The notes under the pieces were generated by a model that was not told the origin of the DNA, did no database searches, and worked only from the letters and a program-made list of their open reading frames with translations. Shown piece by piece: positions 18,628-29,085 of a stretch of DNA of 64,000 nt. How positions within the stretch are numbered: position 1 is the stretch's first letter; the number at the start of each line of letters is the position of its first letter. The translations under genes were made by a program, and so were the position numbers. Origin of the DNA: Lachnospiraceae bacterium AD3010 (GTDB taxonomy: Bacteria > Bacillota > Clostridia > Lachnospirales > Lachnospiraceae); NCBI GenBank assembly GCA_000622025.1, contig JHWU01000014.1, positions 36,474 through 100,473 of the forward strand. Direction: 5' to 3'.

Positions 18628-20791
18628 AAGACCTCTTGTCTTTATCGCCTGTCTCTTCCTTATGATAGCGCTGATCCTTATGAAGCTGCATCCGATAAGG
18701 GGAAATCCGCCGGACGTTCCTGACAATTCTGTTATCACAGTCAGCGGAAGGCTTTCTGACAGGCAGTACAAAAACGATTCTTTTATCATCATTCTTGAAA
18801 AAGCCGCTCCCGAAAAGGGAGATCCGGACAAAACCTCAGTTCTCATATACCTTAAAGATCATCACGGCACCCTGGAGGAGCTGCCTCCTATAGGATCGCG
18901 TGTTACGGTGAAGGGAAAGTTTTCCCTTTTTGATGAAAGCACCAATCCCGGGCAGTTCGATATGAGAAGGTATTATCTCATAAGGGGGATAGATTACAGG
19001 CTTTTTAACGGACGCATACTGTCCTATGGAAAAAAGTATGATGTTTTGAGGGAAAAGCTGTTTTTATTCCGCTGCCGCCTTGGAGCCGTCTATGACAAAC
19101 TCTTAAACGGGAAGGACAGCGGGATATTAAAGGCTATGATACTCGGGGACAGAACTGCCCTCGATCCCGATATTAAGGAACTGTATCAGGCCGCTGGTAT
19201 AGCGCATGCGCTGTCGATCTCCGGACTTCATATCTCCATCCTTGGATACGGTCTGTATAAAGTTCTGAGGAAAATAAAGATAGCTCCCGTGGCAGCCTCA
19301 GTTTTCTGTATGCTGTTCATTTCGATGTACTCCCTTATGGTCGGAGCCGGTACTGCAACGGTAAGAGCGGCGATCATGTTCGGAACCTGTATGGTTTCAG
19401 AGCTGGTACACAGGACATATGATCTTTTAAGTGCTCTTGCCCTGTCCCTTATGACCATTCTGTTTACAGATCCGCTCTACATCTTTGATTCGGGCTTTAT
19501 GCTGTCTTTCGGGGCGGTTGCGGGAATCGCGCTTATCAGCCCGGTCTTAAGGAAAAATCTGCCCTTTGGGGAAAAGAAGCTGATGTCCGGCTTTATTGTA
19601 AGTCTTTCCATCAATCTGTTCACTCTTCCGGTTGTTCTGTTTTTTTTCTACGAGATACCGTTATATTCATTGATTATCAATCTTCTGGTGATCCTCTGTA
19701 TGGGAATACTGGTAGTCTCAGCGGTTCTTACCGCATTCCTGGGTCTTTTTCTTACATTACCGGCTATGCTGCCGGCGCTTGTCTGTCACTTGATTCTTTT
19801 ACTTTATGAAAGGGGGTGTATCTTATGCCAGTCTGTTCCGGGAGCAGTTTTAATCGCGGGGAGGCCGGAAATTGCGGTAATTGTTATTTACTATACATCG
19901 CTGTTTCTTATCTGTATCTTGCGGAAAAGGAAAAGGAATATATGTTTTCTGCCGCTCCTAATGCTCCTCCCTCTGATGCTTTTTATTCATTTTCCAAGGG
20001 AAATGAATTACACCATGCTGGATATAGGACAGGGAGACTGCAATATCGTAAGCGACAGGAAGATGAACACTGTAATGATAGACTGCGGGAGCTCTTCCGA
20101 AAAGGAGATCGCGAGATACAGGGTCCTGCCCTACCTTAAGTACATGGGGGTACGAAAGATCGATGCGGTCATTCTTACACATACGGATAACGATCATATC
20201 TGTGGTTTCCAGGAGATACTTACTATCAGAAATAAGGGCGGGGTGAGGATAAAGCAGCTGATACTGCCTGAAATAGACGAGCCGGACGATAAGTACGGAA
20301 AGCTTATAAGCAGCGCTGAAGATGCGGGAATAAAGGTCTCAAAAATAAGCGCTGGATGTGGTTTCAGAGTAGGAGAGCTGGATTTCAGATGTCTGGGACC
20401 CGGTAAGGGCTTTTCTGCCTCCGATCCCAATGAATACTCTGCCGTAGTGAAGATGAAATATGGGAGCTTTTCGGCTCTGTTTACCGGAGACATCCAGGGT
20501 GAGGGGGAAAAACAGATGATTAAGAGACTTTCTGAGAGGGACAAGGTAACCGTGCTGAAGGTTTCGCACCACGGTTCCAGAAATTCAACCCCGGAGGAAT
20601 TCCTGGAAAATATCAGGCCGGATGTTTCCCTCATTTCAGCGGGAAGGAATAACTCATACGCTCATCCCCATAAAGAGCTATTAAAAAGGCTGGAGAATAT
20701 ACATTCAGAAATTTTCTGTACAGCTTCAGGGGGAGCGATAACCGTCAGATCAGACGGAAAGACAACAAAAATAAAGCAATTTATAAGATAA
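18620..20791 (+). CDS. comEC: ComEC/Rec2 DNA-uptake channel protein
   Basis: A 723-residue polytopic protein. It has an N-terminal OB-like region after the first membrane helices, a competence domain (KAMILGDRTALDPD, AHALSISGLHIS, VRAAIMFG), and a C-terminal metallo-beta-lactamase-like domain. That domain carries MLDIGQGDCNIV, HTDNDHICG and KVSHHGSRNSTPEE. ComEC carries single-stranded DNA across the membrane in transformation, and the lactamase-like domain is thought to degrade one strand. The GTG start lies inside the end of the GerMN gene, implying coupling. In related Firmicutes comEC usually precedes holA, but a large repeat-protein gene intervenes here. Confidence 0.93.
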   Translation: MIRRPLVFIACLFLMIALILMKLHPIRGNPPDVPDNSVITVSGRLSDRQYKNDSFIIILEKAAPEKGDPDKTSVLIYLKDHHGTLEELPPIGSRVTVKGKFSLFDESTNPGQFDMRRYYLIRGIDYRLFNGRILSYGKKYDVLREKLFLFRCRLGAVYDKLLNGKDSGILKAMILGDRTALDPDIKELYQAAGIAHALSISGLHISILGYGLYKVLRKIKIAPVAASVFCMLFISMYSLMVGAGTATVRAAIMFGTCMVSELVHRTYDLLSALALSLMTILFTDPLYIFDSGFMLSFGAVAGIALISPVLRKNLPFGEKKLMSGFIVSLSINLFTLPVVLFFFYEIPLYSLIINLLVILCMGILVVSAVLTAFLGLFLTLPAMLPALVCHLILLLYERGCILCQSVPGAVLIAGRPEIAVIVIYYTSLFLICILRKRKRNICFLPLLMLLPLMLFIHFPREMNYTMLDIGQGDCNIVSDRKMNTVMIDCGSSSEKEIARYRVLPYLKYMGVRKIDAVILTHTDNDHICGFQEILTIRNKGGVRIKQLILPEIDEPDDKYGKLISSAEDAGIKVSKISAGCGFRVGELDFRCLGPGKGFSASDPNEYSAVVKMKYGSFSALFTGDIQGEGEKQMIKRLSERDKVTVLKVSHHGSRNSTPEEFLENIRPDVSLISAGRNNSYAHPHKELLKRLENIHSEIFCTASGGAITVRSDGKTTKIKQFIR

Positions 20792-20807
20792 AAACGGAGG
20801 ATAAAAA

Positions 20808-23800
20808 ATGAAAAAGGTTTTAACTGATTTAAGAAGGGTCCTGTATAAGGCAACCGGCTTTATACTGCTGACGATACTGAGTTTTGCCGCAGTTCTGGAC
20901 ACATCTGTCTGCAGCGTATATGCCCTGTACCACCAGATAAGGTATCCCTCATACTGCGGGGAATATGGTATAAAGCTCTCTGAAACCGAGAAAACAGTGA
21001 AATCCGTTACCGCTACCGTATTAAAGGGAAACGGAGTCGGAGAGCTTAGGGATCCCGGTGGAATGATCTTCTGCTGGGACGGCCATAAGACTGCAAAGGA
21101 AGCCCAAATAGGGACCACGCACGTTTATACCACGAACGGGGAGCATTACCTGAATATTTTTACCGGGGAAGAGGGGAACGGGTCCCAGTATGGGATGATC
21201 CTATTCACCCTGAATAATATTGATAACAGCGCACCTCAGATGGGGAAGATAAGCGCAAAGAAAAACGGAGCAAAATGGGATGCCGTACTGGAAAGCTGTA
21301 CCGACGATAAGACGGAGGAAAAAAATATCAGGTATCTGTGTCTTACAGCCAAGGAGGCAAAAGCATACCGTTCGGGTAACAGCTGGAATGAAGACAAGCT
21401 TCTGTCAGAGGGCAGCTGGGGGACGAAAAGCAGTTTTTCTCTGAATGAAGGAAGCTACTGTATTTTTGCAAAGGATGGGGTCGGCAATATTGCGGAAAAG
21501 GATTTTGACGCAGGACATATTGATACTGCGGCGCCGACCATAAAGAGCGGTCCCACAGTCACAGACGAGGGGGTTGTGAACGGATACGCAAAGAGCGTGC
21601 TTATAAGTGTTACGGGAGAGGATAAAGGTGACGGGCTGTCCGAATATCCCTATTCCTTCAATAACGGAAAGACCTGGCAGAAGGAAAACAGCCTGAGAAC
21701 AGACAAGAACGGAACCTTTACCATTCTCATAAGGGACAAAAACGGAAACACGAGCAGCGGAAAGACCGTAAAGGTAAGTAATATTGACAGCACTGCACCC
21801 AGAATAGGAAGAATAAATGCTAAGATGAGCGGTGCCGATTGGAGTATAGAGATAGAAAGCTGCAGTGATGACAAAACCCCGGAGAAAAGCATACAGTATC
21901 TCTGTATTACAAAGGAGAGAGCCGAGGGCTTCAGGACAGGAGGCTCCTGGGACACGGCTTCGTTAATTAAAGAGAAAGGCTGGAGCACAAAAAAGAAATT
22001 TACTGTCACCGAAGGAAGCTACTGTATTTTTGCTAAGGATGGTGTCGGTAATATAGCGGAAAAGGATTTTGACGGAGGGCATATAGATTCGGAGCCTCCG
22101 TACTTTAAGAGTGAACCTGAGCTAGTAAAAGCGGGGGAAGTAAACGGGTATTCCAAACGCTGCGGACTCACGGTGAAAGGCGGGGACAGCGACGCTCTGT
22201 CCGAATATCCCTATTCCTTCAATAACGGCAGGACCTGGCAGAAGGAGAACACCTGTCTGATAGAGGAAAACGGCGAGGTGAACGTGGTTATAAGAGATGC
22301 CAGGGGAAACTTAAGTGAGATCAGGACTATTGGGATAGACTGTATAGACAGCGTTCCTCCGAGGATAGGAAGGATAAATGCGGAGATTACCGAAGGCCAA
22401 TGGGATATAGAGGTAGAGAGCTGTGAAGATGACGTTTCTACTGAGGACAGCCTGAGATTTGCCTGCCTAAGCAAAGAGGAAGCAGAACCCTGCCGTCTTG
22501 GAGGCTCCTGGGATGAGGACAGGCTTTTAAGCGGAGCGAACTGGGGACCGGCAAAGGAATTCACTCTGTGTGAAGGAAGCTATTGTATTTTTGCGGCTGA
22601 CGAAGTGGGTAATATTTCCGAGAAGGATTTTGACGGCGGTCACATTGATACCGAGCCCCCATACTTCTTAAGCGAGCCCTCGCTCACAAACGAAAGGGAG
22701 GCAAACGGTTATGCAAAGGCTGTGCGGATAGCTGTTGATGCAGCAGATGATGACGGACTTACGGAATACCCCTATTCCTTTAATAAAGGAAGAACCTGGC
22801 AACAGGAAAATGAGTTTTTGCTGGAGGAGAATTCCGAGGTCACGATACTGTTGAAGGATATGATGGGAAATATAAGTGAGGCGAAGACACTGAATATAGA
22901 ACATATTGACAGTACCGCCCCCAGAATGGGTGTGATAAATGCCGAGATTAACGGCGGTCAATGGGATATAGGCGTAGACAGCTGCTCTGACGATACCACG
23001 GCGGAAGACAGGATAAGATACACCTGCATTGCAAAAGATGAAGCGGAGAAATACCGCGCGGGCGGCTCCTGGGATGAAGACAGGCTTTTGACGGAGGCCT
23101 CCTGGAATGAAGACGGGAGCTTCCGGATAAATGAAGGCAGCTATTGCATTTTTGCCAGAGATGAAGTGGGAAATGTGGCGGAGAAGGATTTTGATGCGGG
23201 CCACATTGATGTGGAGCCTCCCTATTTTACCGGCGAGCCCGCCCTTACCAATGAAGGAGAAGCGGGAGGATATGCAAGGGCTGTGGTTGTAAGCCTTGAA
23301 GGCGGAGATGATGATGCTCTGTCAGATTATCCCTACTCCTTTAATAACGGAAGAACCTGGCAGCAGGGAGGGGAAATGCGCTTTGTGGAAAACGGTGAGG
23401 TAAATCTTCTTGTCAGGGACAGGATGGGAAATGTAAGTGAGACAAGAACGGTAAATATCGGAAATATCGATAATGAGGCGCCGGGGATTTCCGTATCGGG
23501 ACAGGACAGGACCTTAAACGATGGAAGCGTAGTAATAAAGGTATCTGCGGCAGACAATATGTCCGGAGTTAGCGAGGTTGCGTATCAGAATGATGAAATC
23601 GGTGTTCCGGTGATCCTTTCGGGAGGCGGAGGCTCTGTACGAGGAAGCCTTAATACCTCCGTAACATTGAATAACAACGGAAGCTATACCTTTATGGCAA
23701 AAGATCTGATGGGAAATACATCTTATGAAAAAGTAAATGTGGTAAAGGCAGTAAAGACGGAGTATAAGGATAAGCAGTCAGAGAAGAAAAATGATGATGA

Positions 23801-24506
23801 CAAAAAGAATGAAAAGAACAAGGATAAAAGTAAGGATAACAGCAGGGATAACAGCAGTAAAACGAAGGAAACAAGGGTAATTAACTTCGAAGACGGAAAC
23901 AGCGATCAAAAGGACAGCTCACGCTTAATAAATAACGGTGAAAGTGACACAAAGATCATATTTAAGGATGATGGCAGCAGCACGGATGGCAGCAGTGCGG
24001 AAGGGAGCAGTGAAGGCGGGAAGAGCAGTACATACAAAAAAAGCTATATGGGAGTAAGCGGAAACGGAGGAGGAAACCGCAGAACGGAAAGAGGAAGCTC
24101 CGGGGGCTTGAGGATCACTGCCGGAGAAGCAGACGAGACCGGGGATGAAGATTATGATGCAGACAATGATGACAGCGAAAGCACTGAGATAAGGGAGGTC
24201 ACGCTGGATGAGTATCTTTCTTCGTCACCCGGAGACGTCGCAGCAGAGAAAGAGATACTGCCCGAACTTATTGATGAAGAAGAGCAGGTTGACAGGGAAA
24301 AAAGCAACAGGTCCGGGAAGATCGTAATGATCATACTGATACTTCTGCTCCTTACGGCACTTACCGTTGCCCTGCTTATAAAGAAGGGTATTATATCCCT
24401 TCCGGAGGGTGAAGATGAAGAGAAAGGGGATGAGGACGAAGAGACAGGAACCCTTGGATTTTTTGACAGACTCAAGGGGATGTTTGCCAAAAATGAATTG
24501 ACGTAA
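20808..24506 (+). CDS. Large surface protein with four ~187-residue Ig-like repeats
   Basis: A 1232-residue protein not recognised as a named family. It has a hydrophobic export segment near residues 18-35. Four tandem units of about 187 residues begin near residues 139, 327, 513 and 701, each opening with a D-x-x-(A/P)-P motif. A fifth, divergent start lies near residue 888. Each unit carries a cysteine-bearing half (ESC, YxC, GSYCIFAxDxVGN) and a half ending YPYSFNxGRTWQ. The tail is Ser/Asp/Lys-rich, then comes a membrane segment (IVMIILILLLLTALTVALLI) and an acidic cytoplasmic end. The YSFNNGKTW and DxxGN patterns resemble bacterial Ig-like adhesin modules. It lies between comEC and holA. 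Confidence 0.8.
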   Translation: MKKVLTDLRRVLYKATGFILLTILSFAAVLDTSVCSVYALYHQIRYPSYCGEYGIKLSETEKTVKSVTATVLKGNGVGELRDPGGMIFCWDGHKTAKEAQIGTTHVYTTNGEHYLNIFTGEEGNGSQYGMILFTLNNIDNSAPQMGKISAKKNGAKWDAVLESCTDDKTEEKNIRYLCLTAKEAKAYRSGNSWNEDKLLSEGSWGTKSSFSLNEGSYCIFAKDGVGNIAEKDFDAGHIDTAAPTIKSGPTVTDEGVVNGYAKSVLISVTGEDKGDGLSEYPYSFNNGKTWQKENSLRTDKNGTFTILIRDKNGNTSSGKTVKVSNIDSTAPRIGRINAKMSGADWSIEIESCSDDKTPEKSIQYLCITKERAEGFRTGGSWDTASLIKEKGWSTKKKFTVTEGSYCIFAKDGVGNIAEKDFDGGHIDSEPPYFKSEPELVKAGEVNGYSKRCGLTVKGGDSDALSEYPYSFNNGRTWQKENTCLIEENGEVNVVIRDARGNLSEIRTIGIDCIDSVPPRIGRINAEITEGQWDIEVESCEDDVSTEDSLRFACLSKEEAEPCRLGGSWDEDRLLSGANWGPAKEFTLCEGSYCIFAADEVGNISEKDFDGGHIDTEPPYFLSEPSLTNEREANGYAKAVRIAVDAADDDGLTEYPYSFNKGRTWQQENEFLLEENSEVTILLKDMMGNISEAKTLNIEHIDSTAPRMGVINAEINGGQWDIGVDSCSDDTTAEDRIRYTCIAKDEAEKYRAGGSWDEDRLLTEASWNEDGSFRINEGSYCIFARDEVGNVAEKDFDAGHIDVEPPYFTGEPALTNEGEAGGYARAVVVSLEGGDDDALSDYPYSFNNGRTWQQGGEMRFVENGEVNLLVRDRMGNVSETRTVNIGNIDNEAPGISVSGQDRTLNDGSVVIKVSAADNMSGVSEVAYQNDEIGVPVILSGGGGSVRGSLNTSVTLNNNGSYTFMAKDLMGNTSYEKVNVVKAVKTEYKDKQSEKKNDDDKKNEKNKDKSKDNSRDNSSKTKETRVINFEDGNSDQKDSSRLINNGESDTKIIFKDDGSSTDGSSAEGSSEGGKSSTYKKSYMGVSGNGGGNRRTERGSSGGLRITAGEADETGDEDYDADNDDSESTEIREVTLDEYLSSSPGDVAAEKEILPELIDEEEQVDREKSNRSGKIVMIILILLLLTALTVALLIKKGIISLPEGEDEEKGDEDEETGTLGFFDRLKGMFAKNELT
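21222..23469 (+). repeat. Four in-frame ~562-bp tandem repeats in the surface protein gene
   Basis: Unit starts fall near 21222, 21785, 22344, 22907 and 23469, a spacing of 559-563 bases. Copies are clearly related at protein level but diverged in DNA, so the expansion is old. Best conserved are the GSYCIFA and YPYSFNNGRTWQ blocks. Confidence 0.85.
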
Positions 24507-24533
24507 AGTATCCGCTATGTAAAAATAACCTTT

Positions 24534-25544
24534 ATGGACAGCATAAAGGAAGATATTAAGAATGAAAGCTTCGAGAGGATCTATCTGATTTACGGAAGCG
24601 AGTCCTATCTCGCAAACCGGAATAGAAAGATGCTTGCAGATGCAGTTGTGCCGCCGGGCGACACGATGAACAGGTCGGTTTTTTCCGGAAAGGATATCAG
24701 GATAAAAGATATCATCGGTCTTTCCGAGACCCTTCCTTTTCTGTCACCCAGGCGGCTTATTCTTGTTGAGGACAGCGGATTTTTTAAGAAAGCTCCCTCT
24801 GACGGGGATGAATTTCTGGAATATATTGAGCATATCCCCGGGGAAACGGTCATTATATTTTCGGAGACGGAGGTGGATAAAAGGGGAAGATTTTTTAAGG
24901 CTGTGGGAAAGGCCGGAAAGACGGTACTTTGTGAAGAGCAGAAGGAAGATGTCCTGATAAGGTGGATTGGTTCATATTTAGGCGGCAGCGGGAAGAAGAT
25001 AAGAAAGACTACCGCTGCTCTTCTGATGGAAAGAACCGGTACGGATATGTACACCCTGAAAAACGAGATGGATAAACTGATATCCTTCAGCGGCGAAAGA
25101 GAGGAGATCACAGGGGACGATATAGATAAGGCCTGTGTATTAAATATACGTTCTTCGGTTTTTGCTATGATAGACGATATCACTGCTCAAAGACAGAAAC
25201 AGGCTCTGGAAAGATATTACGAGCTGGTGCTTCTTCACGAGGCACCTATGAAGATACTGGTGCTCATCACCAGACAGTTTAATCTGCTCCTGCTTGCAAA
25301 GGAAATGTCTGCGGAAAAAATGAATTACAGGGAAATGGCCGGAGTTATGAAAATACCGGAGTTCTCCGTGAGAAAGTATGTATCGGCAGCGGGGAGGCTT
25401 TCAAGGCAGAGGATCTTAAGTGCCGTTAAGGACTGTGTTCAGACAGAGAATGACATTAAAAAGGGGCTGATAAATGACCGTATCGGTACCGAGCTCCTGA
25501 TAATGAATTATTCTGCCGGGACTATAGAAGACAGGCCGGAATAA
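24534..25544 (+). CDS. holA: DNA polymerase III delta subunit
   Basis: A clamp-loader subunit that opens the sliding clamp. The protein is 336 residues with IYLIYGSESYLANRNRKML at the N-terminus, LPFLSPRRLILVEDS, VIIFSETEVDKRGRFFK and a C-terminal helical collar region. Length and layout fit Firmicute HolA. The ATG lies 27 bases after the repeat-protein stop, with only a weak ribosome site. Confidence 0.9.
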   Translation: MDSIKEDIKNESFERIYLIYGSESYLANRNRKMLADAVVPPGDTMNRSVFSGKDIRIKDIIGLSETLPFLSPRRLILVEDSGFFKKAPSDGDEFLEYIEHIPGETVIIFSETEVDKRGRFFKAVGKAGKTVLCEEQKEDVLIRWIGSYLGGSGKKIRKTTAALLMERTGTDMYTLKNEMDKLISFSGEREEITGDDIDKACVLNIRSSVFAMIDDITAQRQKQALERYYELVLLHEAPMKILVLITRQFNLLLLAKEMSAEKMNYREMAGVMKIPEFSVRKYVSAAGRLSRQRILSAVKDCVQTENDIKKGLINDRIGTELLIMNYSAGTIEDRPE

Positions 25545-25559
25545 AGGAGGTGGGACAAG

Positions 25560-26048
25560 GTGCGCGAATTACCGCAGGCAGGAAAGATATACAGGCATTT
25601 TAAGGGAACATATTACAGGATAATATGTATTGCGAGGGATTCCGAGACCCTTGAGGAAATGGTTGTGTATGAGAACCGGGATGACAGCGGGAAAAAGTTT
25701 GTCAGACCCCTCTCTATGTTTATGAGTGAAGTGGATCATGAAAAATACCCGGAATGCAGGCAGAAATACAGATTTGAGGAAGAAGGAGGGTCTTCTGAGG
25801 TCCTGTCAGAGGAGGACAGGGACACAGTATCGGAAGATCTTATGGCATTTCTGGATGCTGAGGGAAATGAGGCAAAGCTTGATGTACTTCAGAGGATACG
25901 TTTAAGGCTTAATGATGATATAATAAATGCCATAGCCCTCTCACTTGATACGGAGGTCAGAGAGGGCAGCATTGCAGAAAGATATGAGGAGATAAAGGAG
26001 TATCTTCTCACAATGATAAGATATGAAGGAGCGAGACTTAGAACATGA
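25560..26048 (+). CDS. DUF1653 domain protein
   Basis: A 162-residue protein. The first 70 residues (GKIYRHFKGTYYRIICIARDSE, MVVYENRD, FVRPLSMF) match DUF1653, a small beta domain of unknown function. The remaining helical part, with an acidic linker, is not recognised. The GTG start is supported by AAAGGAGG at the right distance. Its stop overlaps the next start (ATGA). Confidence 0.8.
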   Translation: MRELPQAGKIYRHFKGTYYRIICIARDSETLEEMVVYENRDDSGKKFVRPLSMFMSEVDHEKYPECRQKYRFEEEGGSSEVLSEEDRDTVSEDLMAFLDAEGNEAKLDVLQRIRLRLNDDIINAIALSLDTEVREGSIAERYEEIKEYLLTMIRYEGARLRT

Positions 26049-27061
26049 AAATACTGTCATTTGTTGTACCCTGTTATAATTCCCAGGATTATATGAAGCA
26101 CTGCATCGACTCTCTGCTGATAGGCGGAGATGATGTGGAGATCATTATTGTCGATGACGGCTCTTCCGATGATACTGCTTCCATAGCCGACGAATATGAA
26201 AAAAGCTATCCCGGTATAGTGAAGGCCGTACATAAGGAAAACGGCGGACATGGTGATGCCATCAATACCGGGCTTTCCTGCGCGGAAGGACTGTATTTCA
26301 AATGTGTGGATTCCGATGACTGGGTGGATGCCGATGCTTACAGAAAGGTCCTGTCCAAGCTGAAGGAGCTGCTTCACGGCGATACCATGCTGGATATGAT
26401 GGTATGTAATTTTGTATATGAGAAAAAGGGAGCCAGACATAAAAAGGTTATGACCTACCGTTTTGCTCTTCCCGTGAACGAGCTGGTGACCTGGGACAAG
26501 GTCGGTAAATTCCGTAAGGGGCAGTATCTCCTTATGCATTCCGTGATATACAGAACCAAGCTGCTGGAGGATTGCGGACTGATCCTGCCGAAGCATACAT
26601 TTTACTGCGACAACATCTTTGTTTTCGAGCCCCTTCCCTATGTGAAGACCATCTACTATCTAAATGTGAATTTCTACAGATATTTCATAGGAAGGGATGA
26701 CCAGTCCGTAAATGAAACCGTCATGATAGGACGGGTGGATCAGCAGATAAGAGTTAATAAGATAATGATAGATTATCTGGCAGGCAAGAACATTCAGAAT
26801 AAGAAGCTGAGAAATTATATGATCAGTTATCTGGATATTATGATGACGGTATCCTCTATCATGCTGATAAGAGCGGACAGTGAAGAGGCTTTGGATAAAA
26901 AAGAGGATCTGTGGAAATATCTGGCTGACAAGGATATGATCCTGTTCATGAAGATACGGTACGGGCTTCTGGGCAGAGCCGTAAACCTTCCGGGAAGATC
27001 CGGAAGAAAGCTGTCAGTTGCGGGATACAAGCTTGCCCACTGGTTTGTGGGATTTAATTGA
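26045..27061 (+). CDS. Family 2 glycosyltransferase
   Basis: A 338-residue GT-A fold transferase with FVVPCYNSQDYM, IIIVDDGSSDDT and the metal-binding DxD region CVDSDDWVD. It lacks membrane helices, so it is probably a cytoplasmic or peripheral enzyme that adds sugars to a lipid-linked glycan or teichoic-type polymer. The acceptor is unknown. It is translationally coupled to the DUF1653 gene. Its 3' end overlaps the convergent PAP2 gene by 48 bases. Confidence 0.88.
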   Translation: MKILSFVVPCYNSQDYMKHCIDSLLIGGDDVEIIIVDDGSSDDTASIADEYEKSYPGIVKAVHKENGGHGDAINTGLSCAEGLYFKCVDSDDWVDADAYRKVLSKLKELLHGDTMLDMMVCNFVYEKKGARHKKVMTYRFALPVNELVTWDKVGKFRKGQYLLMHSVIYRTKLLEDCGLILPKHTFYCDNIFVFEPLPYVKTIYYLNVNFYRYFIGRDDQSVNETVMIGRVDQQIRVNKIMIDYLAGKNIQNKKLRNYMISYLDIMMTVSSIMLIRADSEEALDKKEDLWKYLADKDMILFMKIRYGLLGRAVNLPGRSGRKLSVAGYKLAHWFVGFN

Positions 27062-27700
27062 CAGGGACTCCAGATCAAGGACATAAACAAGAAAATACAT
27101 AACCGTTGCCAGAAGAAAAGCAGTAAGGACATCAAAGATCGAATGCTGCTTTAAGCACATGGTAGACACGATTATCAGGGTACACATTATCAGGGAAATG
27201 ATGCGTACCCTTTTGTTTTTTGAAAACATTTTTGAATTTGATATTCCGAAATGTACACCCAGGGAATTGTACACATGAATGCTGGGAAAAATATTAGTAT
27301 TTGTGTCAGAGCTGTACAGCCAGAGTACCAGATGGGTGAAAACATTGTCCCTTGGGAAAACCGAGGGACGGAGATTGCAGCCATTCGGATAAAGAGTGGA
27401 TACGATAAGAAAAATAGTCATTCCGGAGGCAAGAAAAATGAAAAGCTTCCAGAAATCGCTTTTATTATTGAAGACAAACCACAGGATGACTCCGAATACA
27501 TAGGGGAACCATAATAAATAAGGAACAACGAAGATCTCATTGAAAGGCAGAAGATCGTCGATCGCCATATGAATAAGATGGTAATTCCCGGTCACATTGA
27601 TCTCCAGAAACGAGAACCAGGGCAGATATATTAAAAACAAATATGCCAAGGCCCAAAGACCGTGGGAATAGCGTTTTAAAAAAGCAATCATATCATTCAT
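27014..27700 (-). CDS. PAP2-superfamily membrane phosphatase-like protein
   Basis: A 228-residue polytopic membrane protein with about six hydrophobic segments. The C-terminal FPSIHVYNS and KQHSIFDV motifs carry the two catalytic histidines of the PAP2 phosphatase fold. The first PAP2 motif is only loosely represented by the RPSVFPRDN region. The family dephosphorylates lipid phosphates such as undecaprenyl pyrophosphate, or transfers phospho-head groups. The ATG at 27700 is preferred because GAGGAG precedes it. Confidence 0.8.
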   Translation of the reverse strand: MNDMIAFLKRYSHGLWALAYLFLIYLPWFSFLEINVTGNYHLIHMAIDDLLPFNEIFVVPYLLWFPYVFGVILWFVFNNKSDFWKLFIFLASGMTIFLIVSTLYPNGCNLRPSVFPRDNVFTHLVLWLYSSDTNTNIFPSIHVYNSLGVHFGISNSKMFSKNKRVRIISLIMCTLIIVSTMCLKQHSIFDVLTAFLLATVMYFLVYVLDLESLSIKSHKPVGKLVSRN

Positions 27701-27751
27701 ACTCCTCAGGGGGTCTTTTATTCTAGCACATAGTATTTCTTGATACAAGCG

Positions 27752-27780
27752 TTAACAAAAAAATAAGGGTATGATATAAT
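27752..27780 (+). promoter_or_regulatory. Promoter for glyA
   Basis: TTAACA and a perfect TATAAT are separated by 17 bases, and the -10 ends 46 bases before the glyA ATG. No riboswitch-like leader fits in that space. Confidence 0.7.
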
Positions 27781-27826
27781 GCGGAAAGTCACGATTAAAA
27801 TCCCTACCTATTGAAAGGAGTAATCA

Positions 27827-29071
27827 ATGTATTCACTTGAGGACATCAGGCAGGTTGACCCGGAGATAGCAGATACCATTGTTGCGGAGGGTGAGCGTCA
27901 GAACAGTCATATAGAGCTCATAGCATCCGAAAACTGGACTAGCAAAGCGGTGATGTCAGCCATGGGAAGTCTGCTTACGAATAAATATGCAGAAGGATAT
28001 CCGGCGCACAGATATTACGGCGGATGTGGCTGTGTGGATGTAGTGGAAGAGCTTGCCAGGGAAAGAGCGAAGGAGCTTTTTCACTGTGAGTATGCAAATG
28101 TTCAGCCTCATTCCGGGGCTCAGGCAAACATGGCCGTATTTATGGCTATGATGAAGCCGGGGGATACATTCATGGGAATGAATCTGGATCAGGGAGGACA
28201 TCTGTCCCACGGATCACCGGTAAATTTTTCGGGAATGTACTTCAATTGTGTGCCCTACGGAGTGAATGATGAGGGCTTCATTGATTATGATAAGGTTCTT
28301 GAGATAGCGAAGGAATGCAGACCGAAGCTTATCGTTGCCGGTGCCTCCGCATATGCCAGAACACTGGATTTTGAAAAATTCCGCAAGATCGCGGATGAGG
28401 TCGGAGCCAATCTCATGGTGGACATGGCCCATATAGCGGGACTTGTTGCGGGTGGTCAGCATCCCTCACCCATAGGGATCGCGGATGTGGTAACCACAAC
28501 CACGCACAAGACCTTAAGAGGCCCCAGAGGAGGACTTATCCTTGCTAATCAGGATGCAGCAGACAGGTTCAAGTTCAATAAGGCAGTCTTCCCCGGATCC
28601 CAGGGCGGACCTCTTATGCATGTGGTAGCTGCAAAGGCAGTGTGCCTGAAGGAAGCCCTGAAGCCTGAATTCAAAACCTATGCGAAAAGGATCGTGGAAA
28701 ATGCACAGGCTCTGGCAAAGGGCCTTATGGGCAGAGGCCTTTCCCTTATCTCCGGAGGAACGGACAATCACCTTATGCTCCTGAATCTTGTTCCACAGGG
28801 GCTAACAGGCAAGGAAGTGGAGGCGCTTCTCGATGATGCAAACATTACTGCAAACAAGAACACCATTCCCAACGATCCTCAGAAGCCTTTTGTTACCAGC
28901 GGTATAAGACTTGGAACTCCCGCTGTCACTACCCGGGGCTTTGATCCGGAGGACTGTGACAGAGTGGCTGAGGCCATATCACTGGTGGTTTTGGGAGGAA
29001 GCGCAAAGGTTGAGGAGGCACGTGCAATAGTAAAGACACTTACGGATAAATATCCCCTTGATATAGAATAA
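27827..29071 (+). CDS. glyA: Serine hydroxymethyltransferase
   Basis: PLP enzyme interconverting serine and glycine while charging tetrahydrofolate with a one-carbon unit. The protein is 414 residues. The PLP lysine is Lys228 in [24 protein letters not shown], the glycine-rich [12 protein letters not shown] and [12 protein letters not shown] motifs are intact. The GAAAGGAG ribosome site precedes the ATG. Confidence 0.97.
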   Translation: MYSLEDIRQVDPEIADTIVAEGERQNSHIELIASENWTSKAVMSAMGSLLTNKYAEGYPAHRYYGGCGCVDVVEELARERAKELFHCEYANVQPHSGAQANMAVFMAMMKPGDTFMGMNLDQGGHLSHGSPVNFSGMYFNCVPYGVNDEGFIDYDKVLEIAKECRPKLIVAGASAYARTLDFEKFRKIADEVGANLMVDMAHIAGLVAGGQHPSPIGIADVVTTTTHKTLRGPRGGLILANQDAADRFKFNKAVFPGSQGGPLMHVVAAKAVCLKEALKPEFKTYAKRIVENAQALAKGLMGRGLSLISGGTDNHLMLLNLVPQGLTGKEVEALLDDANITANKNTIPNDPQKPFVTSGIRLGTPAVTTRGFDPEDCDRVAEAISLVVLGGSAKVEEARAIVKTLTDKYPLDIE

Positions 29072-29085
29072 TGTAGCTCCGGAAA

